DNA of 64,000 nucleotides. Origin: Aureobasidium sp. EXF-3400 (Eukaryota > Ascomycota > Dothideomycetes > Dothideales > Saccotheciaceae). Positions within the stretch are counted from its first letter, which is position 1. Each line of letters begins with the position of its first letter. A program made the position numbers and the translations under genes. The DNA is taken from positions 1 to 64,000 of the forward strand of contig SWBL01000274.1 in assembly GCA_024195585.1 (NCBI GenBank), written 5' to 3'. Of this stretch, positions 34,488 to 46,523 are shown piece after piece. Below the pieces are notes generated by a model that was not told the origin of the DNA, did not search any database, and saw only the letters and a program-made list of their open reading frames with translations.

Positions 34488-36188
34488 GATCTGTCTCGAC
34501 CGCTGATGAGTACTACAGACTCTCTTGTCGCATATTCTCATGCCCAAGAAGAGGATATCAGCCAACGTCAAAGAAACATCCAGGAGAGAACCTCGAGTAT
34601 TCCACCAATATGCGACAATCTTGGTCGGAGCTGCAGCAAGTCAAGTTTGTATACCTGTGTGTAACGGAGTTGACCATACATAGCTTGAATCGGAACAGCG
34701 ATCGAGCACCGACACTGCATCATCGGAGGAAAGAGATCTGGGGCAAAACATACACTCGGCGCATGGCCATACCTTTTCTGCTACTCTTTTCCCACTGGGT
34801 TTTTAGTGAGAGCAGAAGGCTATGATGGAATTGATCTGAACCATCTCATGGTTATCTGAGAATGAGGTAGCAATGCGTAGCAGACGGCAGCAGGACCAAA
34901 GCTGTTTGACTATTAGGTCTCCAGAGCATCAACCACACCTGCACTGAGCACGCATCTGGTGTTCCCTGTGGAGAGTTGTTAAGGGTAGCGCATATGCAAG
35001 GGTATATTAGTAAAGTTAATCTTGTTCAGCGATTTCTCTTCGTGATGTGCTTTGATGATAATGCAGCCAAGTAGATTTATGGCCTAGTCTTGCTTTGATG
35101 CGTGACTCGAGAGGCACAATGAATGCGTGTTCGGAAGAGCAGTGATGTGCAATGGGCAGGATAGCTTGTTATTAGAGTCATGTAACCATGTCCAGATTAC
35201 TACGCTGATGTGTCCGAGTCAACACTTTCATAAGGATGCCTTAATAGCGGGATGCACATATAGTTGGGCCCATGTGTGTACATATAAGATCGACAATACC
35301 AAGGCATAGTGGTCCAAGATCGCTGGTGAGTTGGTCGAGGCTACCGATAGTCGCCCGTTTCATGAGGAATCCAGGACCGATGTTTCACGATTTCGAAGAA
35401 CCATGCAACAACTTCTTGAAGCGGCCGTGCAACACGAAAGAAGTAGACTGATTGCTCATCACGAGTCATCAGCTGACAGGCAATGGTCTACCGGACGTGT
35501 ATCTAGTCATGATAGCAGCGGTCAAGGAAAGTCGATGGCATTGAAGACAGAATTCCTCTGTTGGCAGTTGGAAGGACCGGCCAGACCATAGGTTTTTGAA
35601 GCTGCGGTGGGCAATTTTGGGCAGTAGGAAGCGATCAGCAAACAAAGCTCCAACCAACGAGGGCAAACATTCGGGACCCGGATCGCTGGCGCTCGAACCG
35701 ACAGCCTGGATGGTTCCAAGCCATGGCGTTGAGTAGCTTATCGGAACTCGGAAGCATTTGACAGGCAGAAGACCCGGCGCCAGCCTTGCCCTCCCCAAAG
35801 CTCTCTCGTCGCGTTCCAGCAGTGGGTCCGCGCATGCTGCGCTCTCACCCAATAAGATTGATAGCGGACGATTTTTCGGAAAAGACCATCCTATTTTAAA
35901 ACATTTCAAGCGATATAAAAAAAGCGGAGTTTGGATAATGAAGAGCGACGAGAAGCTTTGGCGCATTTTAGTTGCCGCCTGGCGCGTTTCTTCGGTACGG
36001 AGGCGCTCCAGATACATGCAGCTAATAAGAATTGGCTACCAGTTACCAAGTATGAGTTGCATAGTCACATAAAGAGGAGAGCGGCCAGACTGTGCTGCCT
36101 TCTTGCGTCAACTTGTATGAAAAGACACGTCCCCCTACCTTGCCACCCTAGGCCACTCTGCGGTTGCCAGTTGCAGGATTAGCAAGGA
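34488..36188. other. Intergenic, no gene recognised (1.7 kb)
   Basis: No supported gene. The part at 35600-36180 contains overlapping open frames on both strands (up to 182 codons on minus) but no motifs. It is A/T-rich at 35880-35940. Confidence 0.45.
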
Positions 36189-37513
36189 ATGACTCCAAAG
36201 ACGTCGCCCGAGACGGCGGCGTCTACGACATCCGACACATTGGCAAGCTATGTCACAGACTATCGCATGGAAAATGGTCGAAGATATCATGCTTACCAAG
36301 AAGGCAGCTACTGGGTAAGTCTTCCCTCGCTTTGTATCAACCGTCCTAAGGATTGACGTTTCCAGGGCCCCAATGACGAACAATCCTGCGAGGGCGAAAG
36401 TCTGTCGCATACCTTATATACCCTAACCCTTGGTGGAGAGCTGCATCTAGCGCCTATCAAAGCTCCGTCAGAGATCCTGGATGTCGGGACTGGCACGGGC
36501 ACCTGGGCAATCCAAATGGCCGATAAGTTTCCCGAGGCCCAGGTGACTGGTACGGACCTGTCACCCATACAGCCGGATCTTGTCCCATGTAACTGTGTGT
36601 TCGAAATCGACGACGCTTCCTTGGACTGGACGTGGGAGGAAAACCAGCTTGACTATGTCCATGTTCGCGAAATGTTCGGTTCTATCGCAGATTGGGATCT
36701 GTTCTGCAGCGAGGCCTTGCGATGCATTGCACCTGGCGGCTACATCGAGATCATGGAACACTCCACGACGATGGCATGTGACGATAACTCGCTACCGCCG
36801 AAACACTTCTACCACACCTGGGGCCAGACCATAAACGATCTCTCTGAAAAATGGGGTAAGACTTTCCTCTAACATCGACAGCCCATCCATTGACTGACAA
36901 CTTGGCTTTAGGCAAGACTTTCAACACTTGGAAAGAGAGTAAAGCTTTGTTGGAAAAAGCTGGGTTTGTCGATGTCGTAGAGAAACGATTCAAGTGGCCA
37001 ATGAATGGCTGGCCCAATGACCCAGCACTCAAACAGCTTGGAGAGCTGAATCAGCTTCGCTTGACAGAACACGTACAGGGGTTTACCTTAAGACTGTTGA
37101 CTGGTGCTGGAGAGGTTAGTGCATCCACGGCATCCTTGATCATACTCAAGCTAACGGACTGTTCAGTGGCCACTACCACGTGAGTTGACTTGAAATCATC
37201 ACCACGACGAACGCTAGCGCTGGGGTCCATTCTCTGCGAATCTTCGGAAGAAAAATCGCATCAACACCAGAGGTGAACCTCACTTGTGTCAAGCCAAGTC
37301 GCGGTGGTACCATAGTCTTTAGTCATGAAACTATGCTAATCGCGTCTTTGCTTCAGGTGCTCATGTTTTCCTGGCTGAGATGAGAAATGCTCTGAAAGAC
37401 ACCAATTGCCATGCATATCAGGACGTGTAAGTTACTCAATTCATGTGCTGCATCTGGCACGGGCTGACAGTGTCGCTCACAGGAGCGTTGTATATGGTAG
37501 GAAACCATCGTGA
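36189..37513 (+). CDS. LaeA-like SAM-dependent methyltransferase
   Basis: Six exons: 36189..36314, 36366..36855, 36912..37114, 37167..37179, 37357..37426 and 37483..37513, encoding 310 aa. The SAM-binding motif is ILDVGTGTGTWAIQMADKFP, followed by VTGTDLSPIQP and the post-motif DYVHVREMFGSIADW, then PGGYIEI. The end is VSVVYGRKPS, as in LaeA-type methyltransferases. The fourth exon is only 13 nt, but it is needed for frame and restores GEWPLPRAHVFLAEMR. LaeA-like proteins are a large fungal family; LaeA regulates secondary metabolism, but most relatives have no known target. No biosynthetic cluster is next to it here. Confidence 0.85.
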
Positions 37514-40500
37514 GCCACTTCACCTGGAATTCTCCAAACCCCTCGCGAAGTCACTTGCTATTGCCAAAAGAAACCCCCCCGAGAAGAATCTCCTGATCTT
37601 CTGCCCACGTACGACTATTTTCGCTGATATCCAGTCTGCACAGCGGCTGGTCTAGTCCAGATATTCATCAGGTTCGAGTCACAAAGTCGAACGTGAGGAT
37701 GTTCGACCTGACATACGGCGGCGGGAGTCAGGAAGGCTGCTCGTCACACAGAATGTACACGCAGACCCGCGCCAAAGATTGAGCCGGATAGTTGCGACCA
37801 AGCTACTATTTCTAACCCTGGCAATTAGAATCTGGTTGGTTGTTCCGCTATAGTATGATGAACCGAACACCAAACCTAGGAGGGTTCTATACAGGAGATT
37901 TGGATCTGTGTTGATATATCACGAGTTCATAAATCCAGGTGGCATAAAGCTTTGGAGGCTATGATGGGTTGCCTTGATTACCACATTCCGAAGAGAAATT
38001 TGAAGATTGTCATGTCAGGTCAATCACCTGCGCGGCCTGTGAACCCGAATGTCGACACTAAGTGCCACAATCGTATGCTCACCGAAGATTGCCTGTTGAT
38101 TTTGTGAATCATTTTATGCTCCGCTGAGTGAGAGTCTGTAAGGCTGTGATTCTCAGCATCATGTGTGCTTGCAACCGAGCTGCAAAGTTGAAGAATGTCT
38201 CAGCACTCGTAGATGCGCACACCTTTCCCGAAACATCGCCGTTGGGATCATGGGTCTGTCTGCATCGCGACCACGGTCTATGAGATAGCTCGCCCACTCC
38301 CTGAAACGCGGTGAGCTCATGTATGGGCAGCACCAAGCCGTCAGCTACGCCGCGTCCGGAAGTCCAGCTCGAACAGGAGCCTCAATACATTTTCCGCTTG
38401 AGGGATACTTCTCCGATGCGTACGTAGGCAAGGATAGGTGGAAAGCGCAAGAGTTTTGTTGGAAATGGCTAGCGAGTAGCTCGTAGCGTCTTCACGCGGC
38501 TACAACTTCCTTCTCTCATACGAAAGCACAGATCAAAAAGCCCAGAGTGGCAGCAGCAGCAGTGTCGTTTGGGAAAAACGGAAACGGCCAGACCACCGGT
38601 AGAAGGCTGCCTAGGGTGGCACGACGGGAAGAGGTTGGACGAAAGACGTTTCGACGCTGTCCGCTGTACTTGCGCGGTGGCTGGAGGCTTGATGAGAATG
38701 TGCCGAAGAAGAAGGGGCAGCACGGTGATTCGGAGACGAACTAGCAATTGGAGAAGTTGCTTTTGCTGTGTTCATGTGCTTGATCCGGGTTATTAGGAAC
38801 TGGTTTGAAGTCTTGCTGCATTACTGCGAAAGCTAGCACCGAAAAAGCGAAGGGCTAATGTGGACTTGTCTATCCGTCGCCCACACGATAGGTAAGCGTC
38901 CTTTGACTCCAGACGACTCGTGCGATACACTCAATGCGTGTTGCAATTGCCAGCTCACCGACATCGTATGGTTACAAACAGGATGGGATCAAGTATTCGC
39001 CCGTTCGAGGTTGGCTGTAACGCAGATTGATCTAAACATGCTTCGATATCTACGTTTTGTTTCTGATTCAGAGATCAAAACTCCAGGCTGAAGACAATTG
39101 GACGCCCGTTCGCTTCAGCGATTCACCTAGAAATCATAGAGATCTAGACCTACGGCTACCATGGGCCACACCCAGACCGATGAGGCACACTCCTCACAGG
39201 TACACCTCAAGAACCCCAGGTCCTGGAAGGGGACCTAGCAACCGAAAGTCAATTGCCCAACACTTGACTTGAGATGGAAGTTCGATGTCCATGAGAGCGA
39301 AAGCCGACTCTTGAACACGTGGATGCACGTGTTGAATCATTGAATATGAACGACTGGTGGACATCGATGGCTCCAAGACGATCGGCTACTTTTCCTGACA
39401 ATGTGGGACAAAATTCGGTCAAGTTGTTGCACAATCAGACATGCAACCAGTGCATAAGGGAAGCTACACGCGGGGTATTATGGCGCGTGTTCAAGCATCG
39501 AAGAACAGCTTGCTGCTTGTAGTCCTTCGAGATCAGTTGCGGAACCCAATCTCTCTACTCCAACATGGTCGATTCAGCTTTCGTTTGACGTGCGTACAAG
39601 GGATGTCCGGGTTTTAGGGCTCCCTGACATCTGACCATTGCGAATTAATACCTAACATTTGCGTGCCTGAGGTAAACCAAAGCTGGCACGATCGATAACG
39701 GGTCCACCACGGCTGAGCACGCTTGTTGGCCGAATGAAGAAAATGGTCGTTACCATTCTATCTTCATGCAATCACATGGCCTGGTCGCTATACCATCTAT
39801 GTTTTGTTGGGCACTGAATCGTGATGCAGGAGCATAGCGGTGATCTGCTCAGCAGCTTTCACCACCAAATTTACCTTGGAAGAAAGTGTTGCTGATCACC
39901 GTTGCGATCTGAAGCGCTTGACACAGGTGCCTGGAATCGTGCAATAGCAGGACTTCGCGTGGCAGCCATGAACGTGGGGTATCAATCAAGCCACAGCGTG
40001 GAAGGTATGGAATGGAGAAAATCACGGACCGACCAAGAGTAAAGTTGACGCCAGCCAAATCCACGCAGACGAAGTTGGTGCTATCACGCACCAAAAAAGT
40101 CAACAGAGTCATCGGGGCGTACCGAGGCACTACAACGAACAAGCTTCGGGATAGCACTGTTTGTTCTAAATTAGCCCTGAAGCGTTGGATGGAACACTTT
40201 CGGCGTCGCCGACTCGCAATTGCAGTAGTGCCGAAAGCCAACAGGGTACAGTACGAAAGCAAAAGGCTCCGGCAGTGGCGCATGGGGAACTACCAGAGGC
40301 GTGACTTTGGAGAAACGATTCAGGTGAGAGATTGCGCCTCATCCGAGCAGGCGGAATTGGGCGATCATACAGGTAGTGCTGTGCTGACCTGTAGGCGAAT
40401 TCATTTATCGCCTGCCTGCAGCAGAATGCCGAAATTGAAGAAGGATGTTAGCGAAACAAGTCATATGCGTGACAAACCTAGTGAACCACAATTCCACAAG

Positions 40501-43500
40501 GAAGTTGGAGTAAAAGAGATTTGAGTCGAGCCTAGACTCGGTAACTAAATACTTGCCTAAGTGAACAGGAGCAGGTTTCGCTTAACCGATGGTTTTATTG
40601 GTCGGATTCTTTGTCTCAAACCGTCCATTTGACATTGCCCAACAGATGACTTACGAGTTCTTTGGAAGAGGCTGGCAATTTGAACATTGATACGCGATAC
40701 TTGGTACGTTGTGGAGGCTGCAGTGAATCGTGTGGCCTGGTAGCCGTTGGCAAGAGACTGCGCGTGCGAGCAACGTAGAAAGAAGAGCTGCACCGAACTT
40801 GTGAGCGGTAGAATTCACAAAGGGTTCATGCACCGTGCACACATTTAGCGTCGAACTCGGGAAGGATGCAGTCTCCAGACGCCATGCCGCTTATGTCAAG
40901 AGTCGCATCAAACTGTGATCATGATGATCATCCAGCCCCCCACCTCATGGTGGCTTCAGGAAGCTTTGCATGCATAAGATTGACAACAGGGTGCTTTTGT
41001 TGCTCGCCGAGGCATGCGCGTTCCATGCAAGCAGCAAGAGTGACTGCTGCATCTTTGAACCCGACCGACCGGGTTTCAAATCGAGAACGACGTTGCCTTC
41101 TCCTGGGTCACTGGCGAACGAGGTATTGGTCTCAGACTGCAAAGATTCGGTCGTGTGGTCGTCACCGCGTTAACCGTTATTGATCCATTATAGGTCGGGC
41201 TTCGTCTTAGTAGGCAGGATTCAAGATGAACCAATCGTCCAGCGCCAGAATGTCGCGCGAACGGCCGGTAAGACTTGCTGGTAATTAGCTGATTCATTGT
41301 CGATTCAACCATGATGCATCATGCTGGCGGCCACGTGAGTGCAAGATCACACTTAGCTCTGCTTATCGAATCTTGCAAGGTCATCAAACACGACCGAGGG
41401 TTCGGTTCGCAGAGATCAATCAGAAGATTTTTGCACGACATGGGGCAGGCGTTGATGCTGATCCGGGCGGAGAGCCCGACAAGTGGCCCGCTGCGAATAC
41501 TTCCCTGCAGGGTGAATAGAGCACATCTTTTTATGAACGACAGCATCTTCCAGGGTGTCGTGGAAGGAAATTAACCTCCTAAAGACTGCGTCTGCTCAGT
41601 GAATTTCAGTTGAGAGCTACCGTCAGAACAACGAATCCGGTCTTTGTGGACGAACAAAAGACGGAAACATGATTCTTTGCTGACCGAACGGTGCTCCCCG
41701 CACGGCGCACATGGCCGTTCATCATTTCCAGAATGCCGGTTGTTTTTCCACGCAATCATCTGCACGCAGGCACAGCACATTTTCTAAAATGTGAAAGCCT
41801 CGTGTGCACTCGTGCTTGCAGCATGATGAGCAGCTCTCTGTAGCAGGCTTGACGAAGCGATGTTCAGGCAAGGCTCATCTTGGGGAAGGATGCGTTGCTT
41901 TGACCAAAAGTGGAAGAGATGGCCTGTTCACTTTGTGCCGCCCGCAAGCTTGGATTGGATCTGCAGGTTGGCGCTTATCACACTGGCGGCCAACCTAATG
42001 AAACGCGAAGATCTGGTTGGTCGTGTTTTTGGTCGGAGGAGTTGGGCGCGCAAGCGATGGTGGTGTCTACCACAAGTTGCAAACCCGTCCCGCAGCAACG
42101 GCCCCGAGAGTCCTGCTCGGTCTAGTCCCTAGGGCGAGTCGCCCTTTTCGTTCACAGACCACATCGTTGCTTTCACTTTCACTTTTTTGCGAGAAACGCG
42201 CTTAGCGGCCGCTTCCAAATACCGTTTCTCGCGCAGAGAGCTGAAGACAGGGAGCAGGATGGGACGCTGCATGGTTTGATGATGGTGTGAGATGGGCAGC
42301 GACGACGGGGGGAATACGATGCAAAATAGGGCCTCGTGCAGACTGCGGCCAGACGCATCTTCCCTGGAGCGGCGTCGCATCGGCAGCTGAAGCGTGAAGG
42401 ATCGAAGATGGAAGAAGAAAAGACGCTGCTGGGCACGGAAGGATTATTGCCTGCCTACCTGTCAGGTGCATCGGAGCGGTTAATGCAGCAGCGCAGCGAG
42501 GACTAGTGGGCGCGGGAGACGCGAGAGGCTCTGTCGCTCGCCCTCCCTTCCCCTCAGTTGCTCGGAGGTCAGTAGTGTTCAGGCTCAGGCTCAGGCTCGC
42601 CGACTCTGGCAGAGTGTCTGCCCTAGGCTCGATCCAGACGCCTCGCGCTCGCGCATGGATCTCGTCTACCACTAGCGGCCTCTCAGACAGCGCACTAGTC
42701 GTTTAGATTGCCGTGCATGTTCACCTCTCCGCTGGTGTCCAGCCCTCGAGGTCCGCCTTCCGTTCTCTAAAAGCGCCAGGGCACCTAAGCTTAACAAAGG
42801 ATCGCCCTCCTCGCACGTCTTCAAAGACGTTCGTCTGTTTGCCCTGCGCGTGCGCGACTCGTTCCTCGACCTCAAAGCATTCTCTCGAAGCAGCAGCTGC
42901 AAAGGCTTTCTTTGTTCCTTCGCCCTGTCCTGCTCTGATCTCTGCCTCTCCCTTGCTCGACTCTGCGCTCGTTCTCATTCCATCCACAAGCCCCTGCAAG
43001 CCACCCTCTCCACCCTCCAAGCAGCTCTCCCAAAACGTGCATTTTCTCTCTAGCTTGCGACTGCCCAGCACCAAAGCCACGTTTGTTGTCCATCTTCTGC
43101 GAATACCCAATACCGGTGCGACGTGTGCGTGTGACCCTGCCGTCTGCACAACCACATATTCGGGGTCCCAAGATCTCTCTCCAGTCGCCGCAGGCTTGAT
43201 CTCAATGTAAGCCTCTTTCCCCGATCGTGGCCTTGGGTAGCGCCTTCCTGTTGCGCAACACCCGCTGAGACTCTTCTAGTGTCCATTTGGTTTGACTTGC
43301 AGATACTCGCATCGCACTCTGCCTCTCTCTTGACCCATCGTTGCTCCATCTAGCGGCCATCAGCGTCAGGCTTCGATCTCTTTCCGGGTTTCTGGAATTG
43401 TGCTGCTGCGAGGTGACCCGAGTACCCGCGCTTCTGGTATCTAGTCCGCCAATCTCATCATCACGGCAGAGCCAGCTTTCGTTGTTGCCTCAAATAACAT

Positions 43501-43654
43501 CGCAAAGCCATCTCGCACGCCCACATCTCATCTCCTCGGCTGTTCTTTTCCTCAACCGCCGCAGCCTGCATCAGTGCCGAACGCACCCTCTGACCCTGCC
43601 GAATAAAGCCTGCGATTCGCCAACGTGGCTGTCAGTCTTGCTCTCACGTCACAT
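37514..43654. other. Gene-poor stretch of about 6.1 kb
   Basis: No supported gene on either strand. The longest frames are 170 codons (40012-40524 plus, Lys/Arg-rich, no motif), 156 codons (42202-42672 minus) and 165 codons (42713-43210 plus, CT-rich low complexity). The last 1.2 kb is strongly CT-rich and looks like the promoter and long leader of the zinc-finger gene that follows. Confidence 0.5.
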
Positions 43655-44976
43655 ATGATTCCTGGCTCGGATTCAATGGGTGCTCCCACGAGTTTCTCAT
43701 CTCGTAGACCCAATGCTTCGAACCTTCCTAACTTCGAGCTCCCGCCTCCTCAATTGACGTCGCTGCACCAGAAGTACCACTCATATGCTACAACGTCCCA
43801 GCCGACTCCCTCCATTCCCTCGAGTCTGACCAGTGTCGGCAACCTGTTGACCCCTCCGAGCGGCATCTCGAGCGACGGTCTCAGCCCCAATTCATCTAAC
43901 ATGCCGACCGGCAGCTCACAAGCCAACCAGGCGGTACCTCCATTCACCCCCACTGGTTACATGTGGCCTCCTTCGAACACTGGCACCACTCCTTATGGAT
44001 TCCAATCACACAACAGCCCCAACCAGCGTGGGTTGTTCTCTCCATCTCTAAACTCGATTGTGAAGGGCAACAATTCACCCCATTCCTCTGAGAGTCTCCC
44101 TCCTCCGAACTTCCCAGAGAACCCCTTCCCTACCTCCATGTCAATGTCGGCACCTGTCAACTTGCCAGCTTTGCCTTCTCAATCATCCAGCATCGGCTCA
44201 GCAATGATGGGAGGTCACACTCCTGTTACTCAGCCTTCGCCAGTGAATCACCACGATTCATATGCAAGACCTCCTCCTACACCCACCTACTTCAACGGAT
44301 CTCAGCACAGCCACAGTGGCCAATCAGCATATGCCTATTCTTCTGGACCTTCTCCTGTCCAACAAAGCCCAATGAGTGCAGGTGGCCAGATTCCACGCAT
44401 GTCTCCTGCAAACGGTCACGGATCTATTCCGCCGCTCCAGCCGCAGAATGCGCAAACATACGCTCAACAGCGTCCGTCATACCAATACCCTCTACCAGGT
44501 CCCGTCTTATCCAATGTTGGGAACCCCAACAGCCAGCTTGCTTTGGTCGGGGGTATGCCTCCCTCAATGATGCCAGCATACAACAGTGGGCACGCAGCGC
44601 ACATGCAGCACATGTACGGCCACCATCCTCAGGCCCAGCCAAATCCACAAAACGATAGGCCTTTCAAGTGTGATCAATGCCCTCAGAGCTTCAACCGTAA
44701 CCACGATTTGAAGAGACACAAGCGCATTCATCTAGCAGTCAAACCATTCCCGTGTGGACACTGTGACAAGAGCTTCTCCAGAAAGGACGCCTTGAAGGTA
44801 CGTGTTGTTTACAATGTGCATCGATGGGAGCCAAGCTAACACTCGAACAGAGGCACATCCTTGTCAAAGGTTGCGGTAAAGCGCCCACCACCGCAGATGG
44901 CGACAGAAAAGACGGTTCGATATCTCCAGCGATGAAGAGCGAGAACTCAAGCCCCACCGTCTCAGCCTCCGCATGA
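43655..44976 (+). CDS. flbC: C2H2 zinc-finger transcription factor, FlbC-like
   Basis: Two exons, 43655..44797 and 44851..44976, encoding 422 aa. About 340 residues of Ser/Pro/Asn/Gln-rich activation-type sequence precede two adjacent C2H2 fingers: FKCDQCPQSFNRNHDLKRHKRIH and then FPCGHCDKSFSRKDALKRHI, ending LVKGCGK. The intron falls inside the second finger, between ALK and RHI. This finger pair matches the FlbC conidiation regulators of Aspergillus as I recall them; fungal nutrient regulators with similar fingers are the alternative. I chose the ATG at 43655 (MIPGSDSMG); a GTG lies upstream in frame. The upstream 6-kb gap is consistent with a heavily regulated gene. Confidence 0.85.
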
Positions 44977-46523
44977 GATTCTTGAGTGACGCGACTCAAC
45001 AACAACAAAACATGAACAACAACGATAACCTCACGGTGATACCCTTTTGTTATTGTATTACTTATCGTATATACTTACGCTGTTACGGATCGGAAAGCAT
45101 GCATGTGGTTTTTATGTTCTTTATTCTCTTCTTGTCGATTGCGAAGGCGCCACAGAGGGCCACGGAACTGTCTTTTGGGCGACATTTTCACGGGGCGTTT
45201 GACGAGCTGGCATGCGGCTTCACGGACTTCAGCCCACACTTTTTGCTTTATGTTTTTGGATACCTCTTCGATTCTGATGGTGGGCTTCTGAGGGGTTGCT
45301 ATGAATGCACGGAATTGCAATTCTCGACCGTCTGCTTCCTACAATTACACTACATACACATTTCCGTTCTTTGCATCTCTTGTTAATCAGCTGTCAGTGG
45401 AATTCATTATGTGCACAGTGGTTATCGTCTGTTAATTGATATGGTACTCTATTTACTAAGCATCTCAGTAGCGTTGACGACATGCCAATGGTTCGCTTGG
45501 CATTTCCCCAGCTTCTTCTTCTCTCGTCCCACGTCCAGTTCTTGTCTTTTTCCTGCGGCCATCACCAGGAAATGTTGTCGAATGGCAGATCTATATCAGT
45601 CAGAGCAGGAGGTCATCCCCTGCGGCAGCAATTTATCTTTTGTGCATAACGTCTTGATGCTTTCGATAGCTATCAGGGGTACGTGCAACGTTTTTGCATG
45701 TCAGGGGTCGGACGGTTGAAACTTGACATGAAGTTGGAGAGGCAAGATGACGATGGCACGCCTTGAGTACCGAAAATACGTCGCTGGCTGTGTTCATGTG
45801 CATACAACGTAAACAGTACAGACATGCGAACAAAGACAAGCCTGCCAGTGGTGTCTTGGTGAAGAAGACAGTTCTGGTCAATGTTTCGCACAGTGTAAGT
45901 TGGAATTGTTTGTCGAATTGCAGCGAGCAGGAGGTCAACGTCGTCGCGCACCGTTGCATTCCTAGCTTTGCGCATCAAAACATTTACAGTAATCATCATC
46001 TCGGCCAACAACAAACAGCGCTCCTGATTCTGTCATTCCGTTCCCCTCGTCTCGGCACAGTGCTTCTTGCCAACTTGTTAATCGCTGACAAAGGCCACCG
46101 TTGATGTCGATTGACGATTTCGCCGTCTCCTCGTGGTGGTTCCTTCCCTCTCCATCACCTCGTACCTTGTCCCTCTTTATCGACCTACGCACGCCTTCCT
46201 TCCTTCCTGTTGCGCCCGCGTAAACTCGCACGCGCCCGACTATCCTTGATCGACTCTATAGATACATCCCTCATTTGTCTTTATCACGCCGTCAGCACAA
46301 ACACTCCGCTCATTACCCGACCTGCATCTTAATACTCCAGCCAATGCATAATTAATCACGCTCGTTTTCTTTCGATACGACTTTCAGAGCAGGCCTTGGG
46401 TAGTCTATGCCATCACCAACGAGTTTTTGGATCGCAAGACTGTATACAATCAACACACAATTACCAAGGCACTTGGCCAACAGTTAAGACTACACAATTT
46501 AATCACAGCACAACTGCGCCGCC
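44977..46523. other. Intergenic, long kinase leader
   Basis: About 1.5 kb. The start is the 3' UTR of the zinc-finger gene; the last 400 bases are CT- and CA-rich with few G and probably form the leader of the kinase gene. No supported coding frame. Confidence 0.5.

Noticed and set aside
33927..34571. 214-codon minus-strand frame
   Set aside because: No motif; the plus-strand frame has a better start and leader context. Kept only as an open question in the findings.
37660..37720. Possible tRNA T-arm (GGTTCGAGTC)
   Set aside because: No pairing acceptor or anticodon stem could be drawn around it.
40012..40524. 170-codon Lys/Arg-rich frame in the gene desert
   Set aside because: No recognisable domain, no leader pattern, and overlapped by an antisense frame; length alone is not enough.
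42202..42672. 156-codon minus-strand frame
   Set aside because: It lies in CT-rich, low-complexity DNA where long antisense frames arise by composition.
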